Below are positions 44,262 to 53,200 of a DNA stretch of 64,000 bases, piece by piece. The stretch's first letter is position 1. The number at the start of each line of letters is the position of its first letter. The notes beneath the pieces are model-generated. The model had not been told where the DNA came from, did not search any database, and saw nothing but the letters and a program-made list of their open reading frames with translations. Source of the stretch: Peptoniphilus harei (GTDB lineage: Bacteria > Bacillota > Clostridia > Tissierellales > Peptoniphilaceae). The stretch spans positions 992,001-1,056,000 of the forward strand of contig NZ_UATM01000032.1 in the NCBI RefSeq assembly GCF_900454685.1, given 5' to 3'. Both the position numbers and the translations under genes were made by a program.

Positions 44262-45530
44262 ATGTTTATAGATATAGCTAAAATAAAATTAAAGGCCGGA
44301 AAAGGTGGAGATGGCGCTGTCGCTTGGAGAAGAGAAAAATTCGAACCAGCAGGAGGACCAGCTGGTGGCGACGGAGGCAGAGGTGGCAATGTAATTGTAA
44401 TGACAGACTCTGGACTTCACACTTTGATGGACTTTAGATACAAAAGAGAATACAAAGCCGAAAATGGTCAAAATGGTATGAGCAAGTTAAAATTTGGAAA
44501 AGATGGAGAAGATATTATCCTAAAGGTACCAGTTGGAACCCTAATTAGGGACGCCAACACTAATGGAGTTATCTACGACCTAAAGGAAAATAATATGTCT
44601 GTCACTGTCTGCAAGGGTGGACGTGGCGGCATGGGAAATGCCAGGTTCAAGACTTCCACTAGACAGGCACCAGCCTTTGCCCAAGCAGGCAACATGGGAG
44701 AAGAAAGAGAAATAATCTTGGAACTTAAACTCCTTGCCGATGTGGGACTAGTAGGTTTTCCTAACGTAGGTAAGTCAACCCTTCTTTCCATAGTTACATC
44801 TGCTAGGCCAAAGATTGCCAACTATCACTTTACAACCCTTTCTCCAAACCTAGGTGTTGTAAAAATTGATGAAGGCGAATCCTTTGTTATAGCAGACATA
44901 CCTGGACTAATCGAAGGAGCATCAGAAGGGATTGGTCTTGGAGACGAATTTCTAAAACACGTTGAGAGGACAGGAATTTTAATCCACGTCCTAGATGTTT
45001 CTGGTTCAGAATACAGGGATCCAGTGGAAGATTTCCACAAGATCAATGAAGAACTTGTGAGATACAATGAAAAACTGGGAGAAAAGAAGCAAATTATTTT
45101 TGCCAACAAGACAGATGTCCCAGGAGCAGAAGAAAACCTAGAAAAATTAAGAGAAGAACTTGGGGACAAGTACGAGATAATAGCTGGCTCTTGTGCCACA
45201 ACAGAAAATGTAGACAAGTTAATGAAGGAAACTTATAGGCTCCTTCAAGAAGTGGACTACGAAGACCACGAAACTTACGACATAGTACACGTAGAAGAAG
45301 TTAAGAGAGAAGAAGGCATCAGTGTCTTCAAGGAACATGGCGAATATTTTGTTGAAGGACCATACATTGACAAACTCCTTCGTTCCACAAACTTCGACGA
45401 CTACGATTCACTTAAATACTTCCAAGAAAACCTTAGAAAGAATAAGGTTGTAGAAAAACTAGAAGAACTTGGGGCCCACGATGGCTGTTCAGTATTTATT
45501 GGCGAATACGAATTTGAATTTTTTGAATAA
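44262..45530 (+). CDS. obg: GTPase Obg
   Basis: The 422-residue protein has the glycine-rich Obg fold (KAGKGGDGAVAWRREKF, GGRGGMGNARFKTSTRQAP), the G domain with GFPNVGKST, IADIPGLIEGAS and NKTDVPGAEE, and the C-terminal OCT domain. Obg takes part in 50S assembly and stringent and growth control. It starts the obg-yhbY-nadD-yqeK-LCP-rsfS series. Confidence 0.97.
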   Translation: MFIDIAKIKLKAGKGGDGAVAWRREKFEPAGGPAGGDGGRGGNVIVMTDSGLHTLMDFRYKREYKAENGQNGMSKLKFGKDGEDIILKVPVGTLIRDANTNGVIYDLKENNMSVTVCKGGRGGMGNARFKTSTRQAPAFAQAGNMGEEREIILELKLLADVGLVGFPNVGKSTLLSIVTSARPKIANYHFTTLSPNLGVVKIDEGESFVIADIPGLIEGASEGIGLGDEFLKHVERTGILIHVLDVSGSEYRDPVEDFHKINEELVRYNEKLGEKKQIIFANKTDVPGAEENLEKLREELGDKYEIIAGSCATTENVDKLMKETYRLLQEVDYEDHETYDIVHVEEVKREEGISVFKEHGEYFVEGPYIDKLLRSTNFDDYDSLKYFQENLRKNKVVEKLEELGAHDGCSVFIGEYEFEFFE

Positions 45531-45542
45531 GCAGGTGATAGA

Positions 45543-45830
45543 ATGTTAACAGGAAAAGAAAGATCTTATTTAAAGAGCCTTGCCCACAACATGGATCCAC
45601 TTATCCAACTAGGAAAAGACGGGATCAACCAAGGTTTTTTAAATCAAATAGATAAACTTTTAGAAGACCACGAAATTGTAAAGATTAATGTCCTACAAAA
45701 TGCACCAGTTGAAGTTGACGAAATTGTCGATGATATTCTTGATGCAACAGGGGCAGAATTTGTCCAAAAAATTGGCAAGAAACTTACAATTTATAGGGAA
45801 TCTAAAGAAAACAAACAAATAGAATTATAA
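45543..45830 (+). CDS. yhbY: YhbY family RNA-binding protein
   Basis: The 95-residue CRM-domain protein has LTGKERSYLKSLAHNMDPLIQLGKDGIN, where LGKDG(V/I) is the family GxxG-like loop, and ends with QKIGKKLTIYRESKENK. YhbY associates with pre-50S particles. It overlaps the nadD start by one base. Confidence 0.95.
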   Translation: MLTGKERSYLKSLAHNMDPLIQLGKDGINQGFLNQIDKLLEDHEIVKINVLQNAPVEVDEIVDDILDATGAEFVQKIGKKLTIYRESKENKQIEL

Positions 45831-46438
45831 TGAAAAAGTACGGAATTTTTGGAGGCAGCTTTGACCCCATCCACTATGGTCACCTAATGATATGTGAGTA
45901 CATCAAGGAGGAGATGGGCCTGGACAAGGTGATCTTTATCCCAACAGGCAACCCACCCCACAAGGACCTTGGGGTTTCAGCAGAAGACAGGTACGAGATG
46001 GTAAGGCTTGCCATTTCCCCAAACCCAGACTTTGAAATATCTGACATAGAGACTACTAGGGTAAACTTATCCTACACAGTGGACACAATTAGGGAATTAA
46101 AAAAAATCTACAAGGAAGAAAAATTATATTTCTTAATAGGCCTAGACTCCCTCTTCCAACTAAAGACTTGGAAGAAGATAGGGGACCTATCACAAGAAAT
46201 AGAATTTGTAGTTGCCTTACGACCAGGATACATCGACAAAGAAGAAATAAATAATGAGATAGACTTTTTGAGAGAGAACTTTGGGACAAAGATAAATCTT
46301 ATTAAGACCCCACTCTATGAAATCTCTTCCACAGACCTTAGAGACCGAATTCATGAAGGCAAGTCTCTCAGATATCTAATTCCAAAAAAAGTTCTAGATT
46401 ATATAGAAGAAAGTGGGTTTTACAAAGGTGACCTATAA
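45830..46438 (+). CDS. nadD: Nicotinate-nucleotide adenylyltransferase
   Basis: The 202-residue enzyme has GGSFDPIHYGHL near the N-terminus, FIPTGNPPHK and the late ISSTDLRDRIHEGKSLRYLIP. It makes deamido-NAD, the substrate of the NadE encoded at 994-1710. Its end overlaps yqeK, as in many Firmicutes. Confidence 0.96.
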   Translation: MKKYGIFGGSFDPIHYGHLMICEYIKEEMGLDKVIFIPTGNPPHKDLGVSAEDRYEMVRLAISPNPDFEISDIETTRVNLSYTVDTIRELKKIYKEEKLYFLIGLDSLFQLKTWKKIGDLSQEIEFVVALRPGYIDKEEINNEIDFLRENFGTKINLIKTPLYEISSTDLRDRIHEGKSLRYLIPKKVLDYIEESGFYKGDL

Positions 46439-47000
46439 ACTTAAAAAATATGAAAAAGAAATACGTGAAAGGATTGGCGAAAAGAGATTTCTCCACACCC
46501 TTAGGGTGAGAGACACTGCCCTTGAACTAGCAAAGATCCACGGAGTAGACCAAGAAAAGGCAGAAGTGGCAGGGTTTTTGCACGACTGTGCCAAGATAAG
46601 AGATGAAGAACAACTTATAAAGGCTGCCAAAAAATCTGGCCTTCTCCTCACAAAGGAGATGCTAAAGGCACCCCAAATCATCCATTCCTATCTTGGGGCC
46701 ATCTATGCCAGAGACCTCTATGGAATAGAAGATGAAGAAATACTAAATGCCATTACTTACCACACAACAGGCAGGGCAAATATGTCGGACCTAGAAAAAA
46801 TAATTTTCTTGGCAGACTACATTGAGCCCATGAGAAACTTTGACGGAGTGGAAAGGGCAAGAGAACTTGCTAGAGTTGACCTTGATGCAGCCATGTATTT
46901 CGCCTTAAATAATACATTAAAATTTTTAGTTGACCACGACACCTATATTGTGCCGGCAACAGTTACAGCTAGAAATTTTTATAAGGAGTTGAATCCTTGA
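46428..47000 (+). CDS. yqeK: HD-domain hydrolase YqeK
   Basis: The protein has H in LHTLRV, then HDCAKIRDE with the HD pair, and HTTGRANMSDLEKIIFLADYIEP. These define the YqeK family, whose members hydrolyse Ap4A to ADP. The start is uncertain: GTG at 46428 gives 190 residues, close to the family length; GTG at 46413 in the same frame is also possible. Both overlap the nadD end. The ATGs nearby are out of frame. Confidence 0.9.
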   Translation: MTYKLKKYEKEIRERIGEKRFLHTLRVRDTALELAKIHGVDQEKAEVAGFLHDCAKIRDEEQLIKAAKKSGLLLTKEMLKAPQIIHSYLGAIYARDLYGIEDEEILNAITYHTTGRANMSDLEKIIFLADYIEPMRNFDGVERARELARVDLDAAMYFALNNTLKFLVDHDTYIVPATVTARNFYKELNP

Positions 47001-47875
47001 AAACTTTTTTTAAAGCTTTTTTTACAACAATAATACTAATAATAATCCTTGCCCTAGGAGGGTTTGCAGCCTACTACTACTTCTTTGAAGGAGAAGATGC
47101 AGATAAAATTGATGAGGGCGGCGAAAACCTACAATTCTTGATGCTGGGAGTGGACTCCCTTGACTCAAAGAAGGCAGACAATGCAAGATCCGACACTATA
47201 ATGGTTGTAAACCTAGATGGGAAGACAGGAAAAGTAAATATAATTTCAATTCCAAGAGACACTTACACAAAGATCGAGGGTTACAAAAAGACAAAAATCA
47301 ACCACTCCTTCAAATACGGAGGAAGTGAACTTACCCTTGACACAGTGAACAAACTCCTTGGGACAGACATAAAATATTACGTCACAGTAGACTACAGGTT
47401 TGTAGAAGACGTGGTAGACAAAATTGGTGGAGTAGAAGTTGACGTCCCAATAGATATGAAGTACGAGGACCCAACAGCAGACCCACCACTTACAATAGAC
47501 ATCAAGGCAGGCAGACAAAACCTAAAGGGCTACGATGCCATAGGATTTTTGAGATTTAGGAAGGGCTACAAGGATGCAGACCTTGGAAGAGTAAAGGCAC
47601 AGCAACAATTTATGTCAGCCATCCTATCCAAGATGAAAGACCCAAAAACTCTAGTTAGGTCACCTCTCTTGCTATCATCCTATGTATCCTACACAGAAAA
47701 CAATATACCTGTGAAGAAACTCATAAAGATGGCAGCAAAAATGCGTAACATTACAAGCGAAGACATAGTGACCAACACCCTACCAGGAACACCAAAATAC
47801 ATGGGAGGAGTGTCCTACTTCGTGCCAAATGAAAATAAAATACAAGTAATGCTATTAGAAAATAATTTTAAATAG
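46997..47875 (+). CDS. LytR-CpsA-Psr (LCP) family protein
   Basis: The start is TTG at 46997, with AAGGAGTTGAATCC ahead, overlapping the yqeK stop. The 292-residue protein has an N-terminal membrane helix (about 7-29) and the LCP domain: MLGVDSLDSKKADNARSDTIMVV, IPRDTYTKIEG and KINHSFKYGG, then DAIGFLRFRKGYKDADLGRVKAQQQF. LCP enzymes attach teichoic acids or other polymers to peptidoglycan. The arginines and aspartates that bind the polyprenyl phosphate are kept. Confidence 0.93.
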   Translation: MKTFFKAFFTTIILIIILALGGFAAYYYFFEGEDADKIDEGGENLQFLMLGVDSLDSKKADNARSDTIMVVNLDGKTGKVNIISIPRDTYTKIEGYKKTKINHSFKYGGSELTLDTVNKLLGTDIKYYVTVDYRFVEDVVDKIGGVEVDVPIDMKYEDPTADPPLTIDIKAGRQNLKGYDAIGFLRFRKGYKDADLGRVKAQQQFMSAILSKMKDPKTLVRSPLLLSSYVSYTENNIPVKKLIKMAAKMRNITSEDIVTNTLPGTPKYMGGVSYFVPNENKIQVMLLENNFK

Positions 47876-47883
47876 GAGGTTTT

Positions 47884-48228
47884 ATGACAACTCAAGAGAA
47901 ATTAGATATCATAGTGAAATCATGTGAAGACAAAAAGGGAATCGACATCAAGGTCCTAGACATCCAAGGTATGACATCAATTGCAGACTACTTTGTAATA
48001 GTAAGTGGTAACTCATCAACACAAGTAGATGCCCTAGCAAGAGAAATTGACGAAAAATTATCTGAAAAGGGAGAAGGACCACAAAACCTAGAAGGCAAGA
48101 ACTCATCAAGATGGATCATCTTGGACTTTGGCGATATAATAGTCCACGTATTCCACAAGGACGAGAGAGAATACTACAACCTAGAAAGATTGTGGGAAGA
48201 AAACCAAGACCCACAAGAGGAGGAATAA
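47884..48228 (+). CDS. rsfS: Ribosomal silencing factor RsfS
   Basis: The 114-residue protein matches RsfS: DIQGMTSIADYFVIVSGNSSTQVDALA, RWIILDFGDIIVHVFHKDEREYYNLERLW. It binds L14 and blocks subunit joining in starvation. TAGGAGGTTTT precedes the ATG. The nadD-yqeK-(LCP)-rsfS order is conserved. Confidence 0.96.
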   Translation: MTTQEKLDIIVKSCEDKKGIDIKVLDIQGMTSIADYFVIVSGNSSTQVDALAREIDEKLSEKGEGPQNLEGKNSSRWIILDFGDIIVHVFHKDEREYYNLERLWEENQDPQEEE

Positions 48229-48232
48229 AATT

Positions 48233-48610
48233 ATGGTAAAAACATTACACACAGACAAGGCACCAGAAGCAGTGGGACCTTACTCACAAGCCACAGAAGT
48301 TAACGGATTTATCTTCACATCAGGTCAACTTCCACTAGTTCCAGAAACAGGAGAACTAATCTCAGACGACATCAAAAAAGCAACAGCAAGAAGTCTTGAC
48401 AACATTAAGGCAATCCTAGAAGAAGCAGGTTCAAGCATGGAAAAAGTTGTAAAAGTTAACATCTTCCTAGACGATGTAAATGACTTTGCAGCAGTAAACG
48501 AAGTCTATGCAGAATATTTCACAAACCACAAACCAGCAAGATCTTGCGTAGAAGTAGCAAAGCTACCAAAGGGTGGCCTTCTAGAAATCGAAGCAATAGC
48601 AGTAAAATAA
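48233..48610 (+). CDS. ridA: RidA family enamine/imine deaminase
   Basis: The 125-residue protein has the YjgF/RidA pattern: APEAVGPYSQATEVNGFIFTSGQLPL, KVVKVNIFLDDVNDFAAVNEVYAEYF and the end KPARSCVEVAKLPKGGLLEIEAIAV with the conserved Arg. It clears reactive enamines such as 2-aminoacrylate. It follows rsfS by 4 bases. Confidence 0.95.
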   Translation: MVKTLHTDKAPEAVGPYSQATEVNGFIFTSGQLPLVPETGELISDDIKKATARSLDNIKAILEEAGSSMEKVVKVNIFLDDVNDFAAVNEVYAEYFTNHKPARSCVEVAKLPKGGLLEIEAIAVK

Positions 48611-48615
48611 TTTCT

Positions 48616-48643
48616 AAAGAGGACCCGAGAGGGTTCTTTTTTT
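48616..48643 (+). terminator. Terminator after ridA
   Basis: AGAGGACCC with GGGTTCTTT around a GAGA loop (48617-48640), then T7. The next gene starts 20 bases later, so some read-through is probable. Confidence 0.75.
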
Positions 48644-48663
48644 ATAAAAAAGAGGTAGACAAG

Positions 48664-48954
48664 ATGAAAGAAATAAATGTAAATGAAATAGATAGGATTG
48701 TGGACCCAATAGTGATAGACGTGCGTGAAGACTACGAGCTAGAAGAAACAGGAACCATAAAGGGCGCCATCCACATCCCTATGAATGAGGTCCCAAATAG
48801 ACTTAACGAAATCACAAAAGAAAGAGAAATCTATATCCTTTGCAGGTCAGGAGTTAGATCCTACAACGTGGCAAAATATCTAAACGAGTTGGGATATGAG
48901 GCTATAAACCTTGACGGCGGCATAATAGACTATAAGGGCGAGCTTTTTAAGTAA
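48664..48954 (+). CDS. Rhodanese-like domain protein
   Basis: The start at 48664 (MKEINVNEIDRIVDP) follows AGAGGTAGACAAG; the frame runs on upstream through the ridA end but that part is not a gene. The 96-residue single rhodanese domain has IVIDVREDYELEETGTIKGAIHIP and the active loop LCRSGVRS with the catalytic Cys. It should carry a persulfide in sulfur transfer; the partner is unknown. Confidence 0.92.
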   Translation: MKEINVNEIDRIVDPIVIDVREDYELEETGTIKGAIHIPMNEVPNRLNEITKEREIYILCRSGVRSYNVAKYLNELGYEAINLDGGIIDYKGELFK

Positions 48955-49086
48955 GTCCTAGAAAATTATAAAGTCATAAAAATTTTTTGCTCAAAGATTA
49001 CTTTCGACTTTATAAGATATCATGAAGTCAGTAATAAGTTTGAAAAAGAAGAGAAAAAGTTTACGAAAATTTAATAGAAAAAACAA

Positions 49087-49119
49087 ATCCCACAAGACAA
49101 ATCTTGTGGGAATTTTTTT
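49087..49119 (+). terminator. Strong terminator
   Basis: CCCACAAGA (49089-49097) pairs with TCTTGTGGG (49102-49110), then T8. It lies 130 bases after the rhodanese gene. Confidence 0.8.
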
Positions 49120-49671
49120 GCTTAAAATTTAATTAGGCTCGATCTTAGAACTTATTAAAGTCAAAGAAAAAACTTTTAAAGATTTATTAATAACTTAAAG
49201 ATAAATCTTGAGAAAAAATTATTTATTTCTTAATAATTAAAATCTTTTTATGACTTAGAGACAAGAAATAAATTAAAAATAAAAATTTATAAAGATTAAG
49301 TCATTGATACTTAAAAACTCAGGAAATAAAAAACTAATTCTTACTAACTCAAATAAAGATAAGTATTGAAGGTAAATCTAACATAGAAGAAATTTTTTTT
49401 AAGATCATAACAAAGCTAAAAATCACAGGACAATTATAACTAATAAAAATTTGCAAAAATTGATGACAAGTAATACATGAGAAATTAAATAAGAATAGTA
49501 AGAAAAAAATTTTTAAACTTAAATTTAAATAGATAAAACTTATATAGAGAAATAAAAAATTGTATAAAATAAAAACAGTTTTCACCATAGAAAAAACTAT
49601 TTTAAAAAGAAGTTTAAAACAAGAAAACAGTAAATTTTAAAGATAAACGACTAGTTGAATATATTAAGGTG
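49120..49671. other. AT-rich intergenic region without a supported gene
   Basis: About 550 bases of very AT-rich DNA. A few degenerate TTATGACTT-type units lie near 49240-49300. A minus-strand frame at 49349-49588 exists but lacks a ribosome site and is composed almost wholly of F/I/L/S. I see no RNA gene. Confidence 0.5.
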
Positions 49672-49680
49672 TGCTATAAT
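49672..49680 (+). promoter_or_regulatory. Extended -10 promoter for surface protein gene
   Basis: TGCTATAAT (49672-49680) would give a ~165-base leader before the ATG at 49855. The leader holds a perfect 11-bp inverted repeat (49724-49734 with 49741-49751). Confidence 0.6.
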
Positions 49681-49854
49681 TATTAATTAAGAATAGAAGA
49701 TCATAAAAGTATTTCGTCTATTCAATTAATAGTTAATTAAAACTATTAATTATGAAAAAACTCTTTGGAGCGAGATAGATAAGTAGAAATATATAATCAA
49801 AATATAAACTAAAAAATTAAAAGAAGTAACCAATCTATAATGAAAGGAGAAAAA

Positions 49855-50034
49855 ATGGATAAAAAGAAGAAATTCAACACCAATAGGGTGGCAGCCTATG
49901 CCCTTTCAGGTGTAATGCTAGCAAGCGTTATCCCATATAACGTCTTTGCGGATGTAGAAAAAACACAAAATGCAATAAACCATGTTGCAGCTGCAAGTGG
50001 ATCAGACTTAGGAATTGCACCAGAAAAAGATTAA
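49855..50034 (+). CDS. Surface protein N-terminal fragment: signal peptide, then premature stop
   Basis: ATG at 49855 follows GAAAGGAGAAAAA. The 59-residue frame begins MDKKKKFNTNRVAAYALSG and holds a long Gram-positive signal peptide (hydrophobic core to about residue 33, ending NVFA). It stops at TAA (50032-50034) after APEKD. The same frame continues with no other stop from 50035 to 56073, so this is the start of the large surface protein, cut off by one stop codon. It may give a short secreted peptide if translated alone. Confidence 0.8.
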   Translation: MDKKKKFNTNRVAAYALSGVMLASVIPYNVFADVEKTQNAINHVAAASGSDLGIAPEKD

Positions 50035-50277
50035 GTAGCTGTAAGAGATGCTGCAGCACCAGAAGACACATCTACTAGTGCCGATGCAAAAAATGCTGTT
50101 CACGGCTTTGTAGGTGTCCTAGTTGGTGGCGACATCAATGCTGACCTAGCAGCTGAAACAGGCCAAAGATTTAAGCCAATAGAAGGGGTAAGAGTCTACT
50201 TTCAATGGTATGAAAAGAAAGGCAATAGAACCTCTCCAACCTATTCAGCAGAATCAGGAGCTGATGGTCAATTCCAT

Positions 50278-53200
50278 ATGGGGATCAAACCATATATCGG
50301 CCGAGATGGAAAATTAGTAAAATTTGATGCCGATACAACTGTATCTGCAGGTGATGAATCCTATAAGATGTGGGTAGATGAATCTACTATTCCAGAAGGT
50401 TACCAACTTCAATACTCAACAGGAGAAGGTGTTGAATTTACAGATAGAAAAGTAGCAGGTGGCGATTACCAACTTGGACCAAACAGACTCGTTAATTACA
50501 GAGTTCTTTTGATGGAAAAACAAGATGAAGCAAAGATGCACAAGGAAGCGACTCCAACAACTCCACAAATTTCTAAAGCAGGTCAAGGAGCTGTATGGGG
50601 AAAAGTTTCTTGGGACTATGAATCTGCAGGCGGTGTTCAATGGGGTATCGTATCAACTCCTACATCACCAGCTGGAGGAGTAACAGTAACTGCATCCTAC
50701 CTATCTGACTATGCATTGAAACAAATTTACAGTGCTAACACAGCAAAGATGTTAGGTCTATCCAAACCTAGTGATATTCGTGGATCAGGTTGGACATTTA
50801 AACTTGAAACTCAATTACAAGAATGGATTGCTGAACAAGTAGCTAAAGAAAAGGATAAGTGGATAGCAGAAACTGTAAGTGCTGAAACAAATGCTGAAGG
50901 CGATTACCTAATCCAATTTAAGGGAACTTGGGGTCCAAATAGAAATGACTACTCCGTAGCTGAATACGAAAGAGTAGCAGGTAAGTACTATGCAGGCGAT
51001 GCCCACAGATGGACAGAAGTAGAAGCAAATCGACTTGGTAAAGTTGCAGAAAATGCTACAGATGGATCATTCTTAACAGGTGCACTTGACTGGAATGAAA
51101 AACACGTTAACTCTGACTGGTTATTTATCTCAACTAAGGATACAGATGATGTTGTAAAGAGAACACCATGGAACTACAACTGGTACACAGGCTCTGACAA
51201 TGGCTGGGGTATCCATGGTGGTTGGGCTCAAGCAGCCTTTGGTGTATCTACTGTCCAAGCTGCTAACTCTACAAGGGCTGACTTTAACTTCGCACCAGCA
51301 GAAATTAAGTTCAACATCACAAACTTTGATACCCAAGCAAATACTGCAATACCAGGTGATGTAGCAACAACTAAGACTGCAGGTCTTCCTTACAAGAATA
51401 CAAATGATTCCTTCAAAATTGTATGGTATGACCAAGATGGAAAAATAGTAAAAGAACAAAAAGAAGCAGAAAAACCTACATCAACAGGTGCATTAGCAGA
51501 ATCAACTTTTGACACTAAAGATGTAAAAGAAACAAAAACATTTATAGCAAAACTTCACTATGTTAAACCAGGTGGAGGTCTAGGACCAGTTTTAGCCCAA
51601 GATGCCTTTACTGTTAAGGTAGGTAAGATTGTAGTGTCTGCCTATGATGATGTAAATATTGCAAACCCTGGTGCTAAAGAAAACGAAGGAGCAACTTACA
51701 AGGCTGAAGGCCTTCCAGAAGGACTTACAATAGATAAAAACACAGGTACAGTATCAGGAAAGGCAAAAGTTCCTGGAAAATACACTGTAACTGTTACAAC
51801 CTCTATTCTTGATGAAGATTCTGGAGAAATAATGGAAGGAACATCTAACTACACAGCCCTTGTTACAGACTCGCCATTAGAACATGGAGAAGTTGGCCTT
51901 GAATATAATAAAACTGTAAAACCAGCAGAAGTCGAAGGTTATGTATTCAAAGAGGTTTCAGCTAAGTTTATTGATGGAAAAGTTATTGAAGGCCTAACAA
52001 TTACGGGAGATAAAATTTCAGGAACTCCAAAAGCAGAAGTTGCAGCTACTCAAGAAGGTCCAAATGTAGAGGTAACCTATGATATCTACAAGCTAAATTC
52101 TAAGGGCGATGCAGTCCTTATAAAAGAAGGTCACAAGGATTTAGTACCTTTAGAAATCACCAAGGCAGCTTCTCAAGCACCAAAATATGAACCAGCATAT
52201 ACTGATGTGGAAGGAACACCGGGAGCAGAAGCAATAGTTGCAGCTCCGAAATTCCTAGACCAAAAGAGTGAAGCTGATCCAAAACCAGAAGTTACAAAAC
52301 CAAGCAATGTCAAATTTGCTTTAGGCGATGGTGCTCCTGAAGGTGCTACTATTGATGCAAATACAGGTGCGGTAACTTACACATCAACTGCAAGAGATGC
52401 CAACACTACTGTAAATATTCCAGTTAAGGTAACTTATTCTGACGGAACTATTGATGAAACTCTTGCTAAAATCAAGGTTGGACAAGCACAAGCTGATTCT
52501 TACCAACCAGAATATACTGAAGCTGAAGGAAAAGCAGGAACAGAAGCAACAGTAACTGCTCCAAACTTCAAAGACGCAAAAGGCCAAGAAACAACAAAAC
52601 CAGAAGGTGTTGAATTTACTATAGGTAAAGATGCTCCAACAGGTGCAACAGTTGATAAAACAACTGGTGAAGTTAAATACACACCATCAATCGACCAAGC
52701 TGGTCAGACAGTAAATATTCCTGTAACAGTAACTTACAAGGACGGCTCAACAGACGAAGTGAAAGCGCCTATTAAGGTTGCACAAGGAGATAACTTAAAC
52801 TACGAACCAGATTACAAGTCAGTAGTGGCTCAAGTTAAATACCCTGTAACAGTGGAAGCTCCAAAATTCCTAGACCAAAAGAGTGAAGAAACAATAAAGC
52901 CTATAGCAAATCCACAACCAGAGGGTATGAAATTTGCCATAGAAGATGGCTTTACAACCAATGGCACTTTAACAATCAACGATCAAACAGGTGTAATTAC
53001 CTATACAGCCGTAGATGCCGACAAGAACACTGTAATTGAAGTACCGGTAATAGTAACTTACGCAGATGGTTCGTCTGAAAAAATTACTGCAAAAATCGAC
53101 GTTCCATCTGATGCGAACTTCTACGATCCAAAAGCTGTACCATTAACAACTGAACAAGGGACAGTTCCAAGGGCAGAAGATGGAGTTAATATTCCTAATA

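Noticed and set aside
48544..48663. Upstream extension of the rhodanese frame
   Set aside because: Runs through ridA and its terminator; the ATG at 48664 has its own ribosome site.
49349..49588. Minus-strand 79-residue frame in the gap before the surface protein
   Set aside because: No ribosome site, composition almost only F, I, L and S as expected from AT-rich chance frames, and no neighbour support.
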